Below the pieces are notes generated by a model. The model ran no database searches, was not told the origin of the DNA, and saw nothing but the letters and a program-made list of their open reading frames with translations. The position numbers and the translations under genes are program-made. Shown piece after piece: positions 42,666-54,309 of a stretch of DNA of 64,000 nucleotides. How positions within the stretch are numbered: position 1 is the first letter of the stretch; the number at the start of each line of letters is the position of its first letter. Source of the stretch: Chrysemys picta bellii (lineage: Eukaryota > Chordata > Testudines > Emydidae); contig NC_088791.1 in NCBI RefSeq assembly GCF_011386835.1, positions 9,734,998 through 9,798,997 of the forward strand. Reading direction: 5' to 3'.

Positions 42666-45046
42666 CAGGGGTCGGCAACCTTTCAGAAGTGGTGTGACGA
42701 GTCTTCATTTATTCACTTTAATTTAAGGTTTCGCGTGCCGGTGATACATTTTAATGCTTTTTACAAGGTCTCTCTCTATAAGTCTCTATATTATATAACT
42801 AAACTAGTGTTGTATTGTAAAATAAACAAGGTTTTCAAATGTTTAAGAAGCTTCATTTAAAATTAAATTAAAATGTTGATCTTACGCCGCCGGCCCGCTC
42901 AGCTCACTGCTGGTCTGGGGTTCTGTTCACCTAGGCCGGCAGTGGGCTGAGTGGGGCTTGCAGCTGGGACCCCGGCTGGCAAGGGTCCGGCAGCCAGAAC
43001 CCCAGACCGGCAGCGGGCTGTGCGGGGCCGGCGGCCGGGATCCCAGACTGGCACTGGGCTGAGTGGTTCAGCGCACTGACGCTCAGGGGTTCCATCCGCC
43101 GGCTCCTGCTAGCCTGGATCCCGGCTGCCGGACCCGCTCAGCCCACTGCCGGTCTGGGGTCCTGGCCCTGCCAACATACAGTGGGTACCTACCTTCTCCC
43201 TGGTTCTGGCCCATTCTCTTCCTATCTCTGCACTGAGCTGAGGGTGGGAGTGCACCGAGCACAGGGTTGGGGTGTAGGGTCTGGCCAGGAGCTAGAATGA
43301 GGGAGGGGGCTCTTACCTGGGCAGCTCCCATTTGGTGCAAGGGGTGCAGGTGGAATGTGGGGTGTGTGTGCAGGAGCTCCCGTTTGGTGCTCAGGGTGGA
43401 GGTGGGGATGTGGGGAGTGCAAGAGTCAGGATGTGGGGGGTACATGGAGTGTGGGGGGGTTGGGTATGTCGGGGGTGGTGCAAGAGTCAGGGCAGAGGGC
43501 TGGGGGCATGTGAGGGGGTGCAGGTGTCAGGGCAGGGGGGAGCTGGTATGTGTGGAGGTGCCAGAGTCAGGGCTGGGGTCATGGGGGCGGGGGGGTGAAG
43601 GAGTCAAGCAGAGGTCTGGGTGTGTATGAGGGGGGTACAGGGCTCAGGGCAGGGGCCTGGGGGGTGTACGGGGCACAGGGCTCAGGGCACGGGCCGGGGG
43701 GGTGTGCGGGGCTGTGGGGCTCAGGGCAGAGGGCTGGGTGCATGTGAGGGGGGGTAAGGGCTCAGGGCAGAGGGCTGTGTGTGTGGGGGGGTCAGGGCAG
43801 AGGGGTGTGTGAGGGGGGTCAGGGCAGGGGGCTGGAGGGGATATGCCCCTATTCCACCCCCCTTCCCCTAGCCCAGCCCCCACCATGCCCTAGCCCTGCC
43901 CCCACCCTGCTCCCATCCACTCCCTCCTACTTCCCGCCCCCTGACTGCCCCCCTCAGAATCCCCAACCCCCCCACTCCTTGTGCCCTGACTACCCCCTTC
44001 TGGGACCCCTGCCCCTAACTGCCCCCCAGGACTCCACCCCCTATCTAAGCCTCCCTACTCCTTGTCCCCTGACTGCCCCCCTAGGACCTTACCCCCCACC
44101 TGTCCCCTGACTGCCCTGACCCTTATCCACACCCCTGCCCCCAGCCAGACCCCCAGGACTCCCATGCCTATTCAACCGCTCCCCGCCCTCTGACAGGACC
44201 CCCAGAACTCCTGACCCATACAACCCCCCCCCGCCCCCTGCCTGCCCCAACCCTCCTCCACACCCCTGCCTCCTGACAGGCCCTCCCCCAGAACTCCTGA
44301 CTCATCCAATCACCCCCAGCTCCTTGTCCCCTGACCACCCCCTCCAGAGACCCCCACCCTAACTCCCCCCCAGGCCCCTACTTGCTCCCTGTCCCCTGAC
44401 TGCCCTGACCCCTATCCACCCCCCGCCCCCTGACAGACCCTGGGACTCCCATGCCCCATCCAACCCCCCCTTCTCCCTGACTGCCCCCTCCAGAGACCCC
44501 CCACCCCCAACCACCCCCCCCGGGATCCCACCCCCTATCCAACCCACCCTGGTCCCTGTCCCGACTGCCCCCACCCCTAATCCAACCCGCCCCGGACCCG
44601 GACCCCTTACCATGAGGCTCCTAGCAGTATGCTCTGCTCTGCGCAGAGCCAGACATGCTGCCCCGCAGGAGCGGGCAGCCCCGCCCCTCAGAGCGCTGCG
44701 CGCGTGGCGGCACGGCTCCAGGGAAGGAGTCAAGGCGGGGGAGGGGCTGGCGGCTTGCTGCGCTCGGCCGGGCGCTCCAGCCCGGGAGCGCGGACCCCAC
44801 GGCTTGCCGCGCTGGGAGAGTGGGGCCATTTGCCCACCCCTGCATTAGGGTGTGCCTGGGCACACCTGGCACACCCCGTGCGCACGCCTATGCTTCTGCC
44901 ACCTGCCCCCCGCGGGGGCGGAGGAGCAGAGGGCGCAGAAGAGCGGGCCGGGCTGGGCAGGATTTTTAATGGCACGCCGCTGCCTGCCAGGAAAAATCAG
45001 CTCGCGTGCCGTCTTTGGCACGCATGCCATAGGTGGCCGACCCCAG
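42666..45046. mobile_element. 2.4-kb hAT-type element with mirrored G-rich and C-rich halves
   Basis: Ends CAGGGGTCGGCAACC and, from the right, CTGGGGTCGGCCACC. Target duplication GACTATGC (42658-42665) and GACAATGC (45047-45054), 7 of 8. Interior 43220-43850 is G-rich on the plus strand and 43860-44600 C-rich. 44620-44830 is CpG-dense. No transposase is readable. TTTGCCCACCCCTGC at 44830 is the end word of the 40301 hAT, so part of the interior may be nested. Confidence 0.8.
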
Positions 45047-45264
45047 GACAATGCCATAGTGCAGCTGTTGACAGGGTTCTGTTCGTGGGACTTGAGGGTG
45101 ACCTTGATTTCACAGCGGGGAAGCTGTCGCTTATGTCATCTCTGATGCTTGTACAGATAGACTATAGCTAAGTGGAAGGGCAGTAGGAGGAGGAAATCGG
45201 AAATCATGGTGCATAGTCTTGTTTCTCTTTATCTGAGTCAGTGTGGGTGATTCATGTCTATTCC

Positions 45265-46095
45265 TAGACAAATTAGAAGATTGGGCCGAAAAAAACCTGA
45301 TGAGGTTCAACAAGGACAAGTGCAGAGTCCTGCACTTAGGACGGAAGAATCCCATGCACTGCTACAGACTAGGGACCGAATGGCTAGGTAGCAGTTCTGC
45401 AGAAAAGGACCTAGGGGTCACAGTGGACGAGAAGCTGGATATGAGTCAACAGTGTGCTCTTGTTGCCAAGAAGGCTAACGGCATTTTGGGCTGTATAAGT
45501 AGGGGCATTGCCAGCAGATCGAGGGACGTGATCGTTCCCCTTTATTCGACATTGGTGAGGCCTCATCTGGAATACTGTGTCCAGTTTTGGGCCCCACACT
45601 ACAAGAAGGATGTGGAAAAATTGGAAAGAGTCCAGCGGAGGGCAACAAAAATGATTAGGGGTCTGGAGCACATGACTTATGAGGAGAGGCTGAGGGAACT
45701 GGGATTGTTTAGTCTCCAGAAGAGAAGAATGAGGGGGGATTTGATAGCAGCCTTCAACTACCTGAAGGGGGGTTCCAAAGAGGATGGAGCTCGGCTGTTC
45801 TCAGTGGTGGCAGACGACAGAACAAGGAGCAATGGTCTCAAGTTGCAGTGGGGGAGGTCCAGGTTGGATATCAGGAAAAACTATTTCACTAGGAGGGTGG
45901 TGAAACACTGGAATGCGTTACCTAGGGAGGTGGTGGAGTCTCCTTCCTTGGAGGTTTTTAAGGCCCGGCTTGACAAAGCCCTGGCTGGGATGATTTAGCT
46001 GGGAATTGGTCCTGCTTTGAGCAGGGGGTTGGACTAGATGACCTCTTGAGGTCCCTTCCAACTCTGATATTCTATGATTCTATGATTCTATGATT
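45265..46095 (+). pseudogene. CR1 LINE 3' part, best-preserved copy
   Basis: An uninterrupted plus frame runs from [18 protein letters not shown] through [58 protein letters not shown] to LDKALAGMI and stop (45998). The 3' UTR ends TATTCTATGATTCTATGATT, the CR1 8-bp terminal repeat. The catalytic domain upstream is missing (5'-truncated near 45265), so it cannot be active. The intact C-terminal frame marks it as the youngest CR1 here. Confidence 0.92.
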
Positions 46096-46464
46096 TCACC
46101 CCCTTTACAGAGCTAGTTCCCAGCCATTTCTCTTTCATGAACGCATGCTGGGTAATAACACGAGAGGACTCCACGTTTTTAAAGCTAAACTGGACTTTTA
46201 TTAAGAGAACTATTAACAGGGACTTTGTAATTGCAGCTAGCATTCCTGGCATGCGCAAACAGCCTGATTTCCTGCTGTCTCCTCCAAACTCTTCCCTCCT
46301 GTGGCGTGTGCTCTTCCCGCCAGACTCCATGCAGGTTGCTACATCTGATGCTTCTCATTTTTGAACAGGGACTGGGGAGAGAGGTGATGTGTACACAGTG
46401 CATGCAAGTGACACTATGCTGGACTTGAGGAGAGGCCTAGAGCAGCCATCTCAGCCCATTTAAT
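46096..46464. other. Apparently unique sequence
   Basis: No exon or repeat family seen between the CR1 and the next hAT. Confidence 0.35.
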
Positions 46465-46472
46465 AGTGGCTA

Positions 46473-46743
46473 CAGGGCCGGCGCTTCCACTAGGCGACCC
46501 TAGGTGGTCGCCTAGGGCGGCAGGATTTGGGGGGCGGCATTTTGCTGCCCTTGGCGGAAATTCGGTGGCAGGAGGTCCTTCCACTCTGGGTCTTCGGCGG
46601 AAATTCGGCAGTGGGTCCTTCACTCGCTCCGGGACCCGCCGCCAAAGTGCCCCGAAGACGCGGAGCGGAAGGACCCCCGCCGCCGAATGCTCAGAGGAGG
46701 AGTGCTGCCGCCTAGGGCGGCAAAAACCCTGGCGCTGCTCCTG
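46473..46743. mobile_element. hAT-type MITE
   Basis: AGTGGCTA (46465-46472) and GGTGGCTA (46744-46751), 7 of 8. Left end CAGGGCCGGCGCTTCC; right end read inward CAGGAGCAGCGCCAGGG. 271 bp, GC-rich, non-coding. Confidence 0.8.
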
Positions 46744-46751
46744 GGTGGCTA

Positions 46752-47360
46752 AAATATGATAGGCCCAGTCCACTAAGTTCTGATCTGGATCTGAGCTGCT
46801 ACAACATTCTGGGAACTGCCCTTTGTTTGCTGAACTCTTGTGCGAGAGCCAATCACCAGACACGGAAACAACCCAAATGGAAAATATTTACTGACTAGTG
46901 TATGGAAAACAAAGTTCATTTCAGCAGCGGCTACGCTGTGGAGCTCACTGATTAATGGAGAAGATGGTTTAATCTAAGCAGCTGTTCAGTGAAGGGTATT
47001 AAGGTAAGAATACTGATCGCGAGACTCTTCCAGGGCAGGTGTTTGGATTATGATGGCAGCCGATTATACCAAGGTGGAAACTGAGACAAAGAGGAGTGAA
47101 GTGGCTGGACCTAGGTTATCCAGAAAGAACCTGTCCTACTACCACTCCACTGATTTTTAGAGCCCTGCAAACCTGAAAATATCCACTTTATATCCACAGA
47201 CTGTGTTTGCAGATTGGATGCGGATACAACATTTACTGTATTACTGCATTACATAGGTGCTTTAATTAGTGTTTAATTGCAGTGTAAACATTTGGGCTTG
47301 GGCTGGAGCCTGGCTCTAGGACTCTACCTTGTATTTAGCTGTGACACTGAGTACATTTCC
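46752..47360. other. Apparently unique sequence
   Basis: No gene or repeat family recognised. Confidence 0.35.
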
Positions 47361-47361
47361 C

Positions 47362-47497
47362 AGACCTGAAGAAGAACTCTGTGTAGCTTGACAGCTTGAC
47401 TCTCTCACCAACAGAAGTTGGTCCAATAAAAGATATGACCTCACCCACCTTGTCTCTCTAATGCCCTGGAACCTACATGGCTACAACAACACTGCAC
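47362..47497 (+). mobile_element. Penelope-like terminus, family 2, decayed hammerhead
   Basis: AGACCTGAAGAAGAACTC, AACAGAAGTTGGTCCAATAA, AAAGATATGACCTCACCC, CTTGTCTCTCTAATGCCC and ATGGCTACAACAACACTGCA. At the hammerhead position GAAA has become GACA and stem II is broken, so only the outline remains. Confidence 0.65.
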
Positions 47498-47640
47498 ACA
47501 GTTTGTTATGGAGTCAGGTACTGATAGTGGAAGGGTCAGGACAGGGCAGCCTTAATAACAAGGGGAAGCTAACCAAGCAAAACACGCCTGTGGAAGAAGA
47601 AAGCAGGGGGGGTTGAACCTTAGACACCATAGCAAATGGA

Positions 47641-47723
47641 GCAAAGAGTCCTGCGGCACCTTATAGACTAACAGATGTATAGGAGCATGAGCTTTCGTGG
47701 GTGAATACCCACTTCTTCGGATG
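47641..47723 (-). mobile_element. Solo Penelope-like terminus (family 1), TSD split by a later hAT
   Basis: Left duplication CATAGCAAATGGA at 47628-47640. The right copy starts at 47724 as CATAGCAAA, is interrupted by the hAT at 47733-48169 and its duplication, and ends as TGGA at 48178-48181. The insert matches 552-648. Confidence 0.85.
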
Positions 47724-47724
47724 C
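47685..47724 (-). ncRNA. Hammerhead-like motif with mutated core
   Basis: Minus strand: GCAT, CCGAAGA (U4 changed to C), extra A, GTGGGT...ACCCAC, GAAA, GC, TC, ATGC. Both stems are perfect, but the invariant U4 is lost. Confidence 0.5.
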
Positions 47725-47732
47725 ATAGCAAA

Positions 47733-48169
47733 CAGGGCCGGCTCTAGGATTTTTGCCGCCCCAAGCAGAAACAATTTTGGCCGCCGCCCCACCCCCGTTT
47801 TTTTCTTACCCCACCCCCGGCCCCGCCTCAGCTCTGCCCCTTCCCCAAATCCCCAGCCCTGCCTCCTCCCCGCAGGCTCTCAAACCTGGGAGGGAGGGGG
47901 AGCAGCGGCACGTGAATCAGCTGTTTCGCGCGCCGCGGCCGCTCGGGATCTCCCCCTCCCTCCCAGGTTTGAGAGCCTGGGAGGGAGGGGGAGCAGCGGC
48001 GCGCGAATCAGCTGTTTCACATGTCGTGGCGCGCGAGCGGCAGCAGGGAGGTGAGCTAGGGCGGCTGGGATACATTTTTAGGGACGGCATTCTGGCGCCA
48101 GAATGCCGCCCCTAAAAATGTGCTGCCCCAAGCACCAGCTTGTTTTGCTGGTGCCTAGAGCCGGCCCTG
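47733..48169. mobile_element. hAT-type MITE, perfect 8-bp TSD
   Basis: ATAGCAAA at 47725-47732 and 48170-48177. Ends CAGGGCCGGCTCTAGG and its exact complement at the right. 437 bp. Inside, a GGGAGGGAGGGGGAGCAGCGG segment occurs twice (about 47889 and 47980). Confidence 0.9.
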
Positions 48170-48435
48170 ATAGCAAATGGATTAGTCAGCCAAAGGCCCA
48201 AGACGAGCTGAGAGGTTCCTCCATGGAAAAGGAGACCTGAATGCCACAAAAACTCTCTCTGGAGTGCATGAAGCAGGCACTTGGGCCTAAAACAGGCATG
48301 AGTGTGGCGATAAATGTGGGGAAGAGGCATGTCCATCTTAAAGGTTTTTCTTTTGCATCATCTGCTTGGTCTGCTGAGAAGCATAATTTTACTTTTGCTG
48401 ACACTTTCCTGTTTTCCCCACTAATATATTATGAG

Positions 48436-48708
48436 GATGATTTGACAGAACAAGGAGCAATGGTCTCAAGTTGCAGTGTGGGAGGTTTAGGTTGGATATT
48501 GGGAAAAACTTTTTCACTAGGAGGGTGGTGAAGCACTGGAATGGGTTACCTAGGGAGGTGGTGGAATCTCCTTCCTTAGAGGTTTTTAAGGTCAGGCTTG
48601 ACAAAGCCCTGGCTGGGATGATTTAGTTGGGAATTGGTCCTGCTCTGAGCAGGGGGTTGGACTAGATGACCTCCTGAGGTCCCTTCCAACCCTGATATTC
48701 TATGATTT
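48436..48708 (+). mobile_element. CR1 3'-end fragment
   Basis: TTGACAGAACAAGGAGCAATG through the C-terminal codons and 3' UTR to ATTCTATGATT. Close to 45700-46090. 5'-truncated. Confidence 0.9.
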
Positions 48709-48719
48709 GTGTTACAGTC

Positions 48720-48965
48720 GTCCCTAGAGACCCCAACCAAGATCAGGGTCCCATCGCGCTGGGTGCTGCGCACATAGTCCCTGCCCAGAACAGTTTACTG
48801 TCCATTGACAAAGGAATATTTTTATCCCCATATAATAAATGGGGCGTTGACATCCAGATAAAATGACTTGCCCATGGGCATGCAGGAATGCTGTAGCAGA
48901 GGCAGGAATTCAACCTAGAGTTTTTTGCCTCACAGTCCAATGCTTTAATCACAAAACCATCCTTC
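48720..48965 (-). mobile_element. L2/MIR-related repeat, minus orientation
   Basis: AGGGTCCCATCGCGCTGGGTG, AAATGACTTGCCCATGGGC and CCAATGCTTTAATCACAAAACC. Diverged. Confidence 0.5.
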
Positions 48966-50990
48966 TTTTCTGTGCCCCCGTATGAAAGTATCCAGAGCAT
49001 CCTATCTGATTTAGCTCGGCTGCTTTATCCCCATGTATCAATTCTAAAGGTCAGGGCCACTGTACTTCAGGGACAATGAATAACCACAGAGAATCTCTGC
49101 TGAATGGCTCCTGTCAGCATTTTTCTTCTCCTTGGATAAGAACAGATGCATTTTCATATCGCTTATAAAGGGGATTAGGAGTCTTAAGAGATGGAGGGAG
49201 AATTCAAAGCATGCCTGTTGTTTGCAATGACTGTGGATTTCCGTTCCAATACAAATCTTATATTTATACAGCAACTTTAATCCCCAGGGATCCCAAACTG
49301 CAATATATACAGTATACAAGAGGGAACGCTTCGCCCACTACCCAAATGCATCCAGCTCTGGGGTGGAACACGGCAGCTTTTTAAGATCATGCAGGAGTGA
49401 AGGATGGGTTTGTATTCAGCTGAAACTGCAAGGGGGAAATTTTAGGTACGACTGAAAGGCAGGATTTCAAAGTGATAGCTGCTCAGCTAGCAGTTGGAAA
49501 AGGGCACCAGAGCTAAAACCTTCTTGGACTTTAAGCTGTGTGGGGCTAGGAGCATGTCTGACGTGCTGCAGCGGTGGCACATCTAGTCCTGTATGCTGAT
49601 GAGAAGGGAAGAAGTGCTGCGAAGAGGTCAGGGTGGAGCACCTTTCTTCTGCAGAGATAAACCATTCTAATTATCAGTGTTCGGCAGGTCTCTGTGTGGC
49701 AGAAGCCTTATCACACGGATCTGTTCATTTGGCAAATCTGCAAGTAGCATCTCTCCAGGGGAAAGGCCTCCTAACGGCGCTGGAGATATGGAATTCCTCA
49801 GCAAGAGATAAGGGGGAGATTGCATCGCAGGCGAGTGGCGGAGTTGAGTTACGAGCCCTAGGCCGTGTGCTGATAAGATCCAAATCCCCCTTAGCGTGGT
49901 TATTACGTAGCAGAGAGAGCTGGCTTCCCAGCCACAGAACTCTCCCTCAAATGCAAAGCTATTTGATGGTCTCCGGGGCCCTTTTCTAGGGGACCCCTCT
50001 GCCGAAGGGAATGAGACAGGAGTGGAGGAGGGAAGTAAAGAGGGGAGACAAAATACTAAAGGAATAATATTTGTACCTTGATCCAGTTCCTTTTACCCCC
50101 AATAGCATCCTAAAATAGATGTATCCAGCATCACTGCAATGCAGCTAGCGCTGGAGTGGTGGGGAACCACCAGCCAACACACACCACTAGAGAGAAGGGG
50201 ACATTTTTGGCCAAGGACACTGGAGTTGAATCCCTTCTCTTGTGACAACATCCTGTTGGATCTTTAACAACCCCGCAGAGCAGACAGGACCTCGACATTT
50301 GACCCTCTCGCCCCCAACCCCCGTGCTGTGAACTGCATTATATTTAATGTCTCTGTCGCCAAAGGATGAATTGACTCTTACAGGGGAGTGAACCTGCAGT
50401 CCCAGGGAGCCCAAACTATTGCTATTATTTATATAGTGCTGAGGGTATTCAGGGAGCCTTATAGGCAGCAGAGAGATAGGGCAGCCCCCCTGTCCTGGAT
50501 CACTTATTGGCTAATGATTGCAGTGGCCTTTTCCTAAGAGGTGCAAGGCACCTGCAATTCTAGGGCTGGGTGGGTGTAACGGGGTCTACGAACCCCATTC
50601 TGAGCGTAGACAGAGAGGGGAGAAGAACCTCGCCTGTTTACAAGCAAGCAGCTTGATCACACCCCCACACAGCTGCCAGAGCTGCCAATCATGGAGACAG
50701 GCACCCACAGCTGTAGCCAACAGAGGAAACAAGGCTTGCTATAAAGGAGAGTACAGTGAAGGAAAAGAAGGCAGAAAGGTGTGGGACAGGAAAGGGGTGA
50801 CAGCCATGCACCAGGCTGCTTCCAAGAAAGTAACCAAGGGACTTAAGCAGATTGCAAGCCATAAAATTGAAGGGCAGTTAGTCTTAATTAGAGGGGAAGG
50901 TCCAGGAATTGACCTGATTGAAGGAGGGCTAGCCAGGAGAAGCTGGGGCCCCTTGAAAGACAACACCGAGACCATAACAATGGGAAATGG
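48966..50990. other. Apparently unique sequence
   Basis: No repeat family or exon recognised. The 168-residue plus frame at 50518-51024 has no domain signature or splice context and is likely a chance frame. Confidence 0.35.
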
Positions 50991-50999
50991 CTTTCCCAT

Positions 51000-51375
51000 C
51001 CCGGGATTGTTTTTGAGCTTTTGAAAAATGTTCCTGCCCCGAATCAGAACAAAATGTCAACATCTAAACAATGTGACCCCAAATCTGGAAAAGAATCAGC
51101 TCAAGTCATTGGGAAGATATCATTGCGATTTTGATCTTTTCGTCATTTTTAAACTTTTTTTTTTTTAACTAAAAATTAACTTACACTTCTAAATGAAATG
51201 TCATTCTGAACCAATACATGGAACTTTTTAGTTTCAAGAATGTCACAATGGGGAGTTTCAACTTACTAAACACATATATATATATTTCCAAAACAGGAAA
51301 TTTGTCAAAAGTGACCTTTTTTTGCAAACAGTTCTCATGAACTGGCATTTTCCGATGAAGAAAACTATTTGTTGC
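51000..51375. repeat. GAAAA-rich interspersed repeat
   Basis: TTTTGAAAAATGTTCC, GAACAAAATGTCAACATC, AAACTTTTTTTTTTTTAAC and TTTTCCGATGAAGAAAAC. Related to 742-930. Confidence 0.45.
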
Positions 51376-52029
51376 AAAATCCCTGAATAGCTAAGGGGTG
51401 CCTAGCCCCTGTGCTGGCTCTGCACAACCAGAATATAAGGGATGCAATAATGATTTTATTGTTCCTTCTCTGGAGACCCTGAATTAAACACCTCTGGCAA
51501 TCTCAAATAATACAGCTCTTCCCAAACTCATGGCAATACCATCTTTAGCACACACTTCCCTCACCCCCCATCATGCTGACTTTTTGTCCTTGTTTTAGTC
51601 TTTTTGCTTTAAATTATATCCATTTCTATTGTGTAAATCCCATCCTTGGATATAGTGTTATATTGCTTATCGCCCTTGTGAGGTAGTACCCCCATTTTAC
51701 AGATGGGGAAAACTGAGACATGATGAGGTTGAAGTACCAGTGCTTTACAGCCATTCCTTAACCCTAACAACAGTCCTGGGAGGTAGCAATCATAAGCATT
51801 ATCATCCCTACTTTATAGCTGGAGAGACTAAGGCCATATCTATGCTACAGAATTATATCAATTTAAGTTACGTCGGCATTCAGCTGCTGCAGTTATTATA
51901 TCACTTGTGCGTGTCCACACTATGATCCTGGTGTCGGTGGTGCGTGTCCTCGCTAGGAGCACTTGTAGCGATGCAGAGAGCAGTGTACCATGGGTAATTA
52001 TCCTACTGTGCAACTCGCCACCATGTAGC

Positions 52030-52560
52030 GCAGGCAGGGCTTGGTTTCTAATTAGGCACAGTAGGCAAGTGCCTAGGGGCGCTGGCGTTCTAGGGGCACC
52101 TAAAAGTTAGAAGTGGATTAAAAGTTAAAAAGTTAATACATACAGCTCCCCCATGGGCAGCCAGGCTCCTGGCGTGGGTAGGAGGCCACTCAGCCTGTGG
52201 GGCTGGAGCAGGTTGAGTGTCTGAGTCAGCCTGCCTGGGGATGCTGTGAGCCGTAGGTGGGGCAGCTACTGGGAGTGTCTCAGCCCCTTCCCAATCTCAG
52301 CCACCCATTGCCTCTGCCCCATGCCAGGAAGGGGCGTGGCCGGCACCTCATTCACTTACATGGGCAGACCCAGAACACGACTGCCATGCTGGGCTGCAAG
52401 AGGGACGAAAGACACCCGGGGACCGCTTGCCGTGGGAAGAGCCACAGTCCCCTCCTGGCTGGGAGCGCCATGCATGGTGGAGGGTCTGGTGCCTTCCTGG
52501 GGAGGCTGTGTTTATATTTCTTTCCGTTTCAGCTGGAGGTGGGGGCATGGGAGGTGCTGA
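52030..52560. mobile_element. Possible nested hAT-derived segment
   Basis: CTTGGTTTCTAATTAGGCAC, AGTAGGCAAGTGCCTAGGGG and GGGGCACCTAAAAG have the look of hAT internal sequence and are out of place in the Harbinger element. I could not fix the right end or a target duplication. Confidence 0.35.
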
Positions 52561-52809
52561 AGATGTTCTGACTAGGGTGAGGTGTAAATCCAGCTCTGAG
52601 CACCAGGTATTTTGGGAAGGTTTTGCAATGCCTCTTGGGGCCAAAAGGAATCATGCAGAGGTGACGGGGAGCATGGGTTCAACTTCCCATAATGCATGTT
52701 CTCCCTCCCATAATTTCATCTGCATCCCATAATGTTTCGTATCTCTTTTCAAAATCGCCCACACAAACCCGTGTGTCTCTCCTCTCTGTCTGCCATTTGT
52801 GACAGAAGC

Positions 52810-53740
52810 ATGGATTTTGCACAGCTCTGTGCTATTGTGATTAGCATTGTGAGCCTGGGTCACCTGATCCTGCAGTATTTGTAGAGACACAAGAGGAACC
52901 GTGAAGAACATGATGATTCCTTAGAGCCTAGAGTGCTGTGGGACAGTGGCTGCAGAACTTTCAGATGTTCCAGGCCACATTCCTAGATCTGTGTGCAGAG
53001 CTCACCCCAGCCCTCCAGCGCAGTGACACCAAAAATCGGCACTCACAGTGGAGAAGCAAGTGGTGATCACACTTTGGAAACTTGCAACGTGCGATTGCTA
53101 CCGATCAGTTTGGAGTTGGGAAATCCACCGAGGGGGCTGCTGTGATGCAAGTGTGCAGGGCCATTAATCGCCTCTTGCTTCAAAGGACTGTGACTCCGGG
53201 CTATGTGTAGGACATAGTGGTTGGTTTTGCAGCAATGGGGTTCCCAAACTGTGGTGGGGTGACAGATGGCACATATATCCCCATCTGGCACCAGATCACC
53301 TTGCCACAGAATACATCAACAGAATGGGTTACATTTCTGTGGTAATGCAAGCACTGGTTGATCATCGGGGATGCTTTACCAACATCAGCGTGGGTTGGTC
53401 AGGGAAGGTGCATGACGCGCACATCTTTAAGAACACAGGGCTGTTCAGAAAGCTGCAAGCCTGGACATTCTTTCCCAACTGGTGGATTACTCCTTGCTCT
53501 CATGGCTCATGAAGCCATACATTGGCCACCTTGATAGCACCAAGGAGCGCTTCAACTACAGGCTAAGCAGGCAATGACAGCTGAATGTGCCTTTGGTAGT
53601 TTGAAGGGTTGCTGGCGCTGTCTACTCATGAGATTAGACCTCAGTGAAAAATATTCCAACGGTTACAGCTGCCTGCTGTGTCCTGCATAATATCTGTGAA
53701 GCAAAGTGGGGAAAGTTTCTGCTGGGGTGGAGGGCGGAGG
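52810..53740 (+). pseudogene. Harbinger DDE transposase (HARBI1-like), decayed
   Basis: ATG at 52810 (MDFAQLCAIVISIVSLGHL). After a few frameshifts the core reads FGVGKSTEGAAVMQVCRAIN, then GGVTDGTYIPIW (first catalytic Asp, near 53275), GWSGKVHDAHIFKNTGLF (second Asp, near 53411) and MTAECAFGSLKGCWRC (Glu, near 53582), ending AACCVLHNICE. All three DDE residues survive but in different frames, with in-frame stops. The domestic gene HARBI1 shares this fold, but this copy sits inside a transposon and is broken, so it is not HARBI1. Confidence 0.8.
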
Positions 53741-54173
53741 TGGATTGGCTGTCTACTGACTTTGAGCAGCCAGGCTCAAGGAGGTTTTGAAAGACCAGTA
53801 GCCGGCTAGTAGCGGGCCAAAGTAGTGTGTGTTGCTGTAGTTTGCTCTACCTGTCCTTGGTCTTCTGCAGCCCTGTATAAACTCTTTGGTGAATGCTGTG
53901 TGTGTAGTAATACAACATGGCCAATGCACCTATCAATACTGTCTATGAATGATGTCAGCACCTCCCAGCATATATTGTGAACTAATAAAGGTTAATTATG
54001 TTTCCAAAAACAGAGCTTTGCTCTATAACAATGCAAATAGAAAAACATTTATAACTTAATACAACTTAATAAATTAAGGGAAAAGAACTTACGAAGGGGA
54101 AAGAACAGTCACTTCCATTCCAGATACATATACACCCACTGTGTCTTTCACAGGTCAGTGTACGTGTGACTGT

Positions 54174-54301
54174 CATAGAATCATAGAGTATCAGAGTTGG
54201 AAGGGACCTCAGAAGGTCATCTAGTCCAACCCCCTGCTCAAAGCAGGACCAATCCCCAACTAAATCATCCCAGCCAGGGCTTTGTCAAGCCTGACCTTAA
54301 A
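54174..54301 (-). mobile_element. CR1 3'-end fragment
   Basis: CATAGAATCATAGAGTATCAG, GGGACCTCAGAAGGTCATC and CAGGGCTTTGTCAAGCCTG. Same subfamily as 45265. It lies inside the Harbinger element and so is younger. Confidence 0.9.
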
Positions 54302-54309
54302 CACTGTGA

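Noticed and set aside
50518..51024. 168-residue frame as possible host gene
   Set aside because: No recognisable domain, no splice context, and it ends in a GAAAA-rich repeat.
52810..53740. Host gene HARBI1
   Set aside because: The frame is broken by stops and frameshifts and sits between Harbinger ends with a TAA duplication, so it is a transposon copy.
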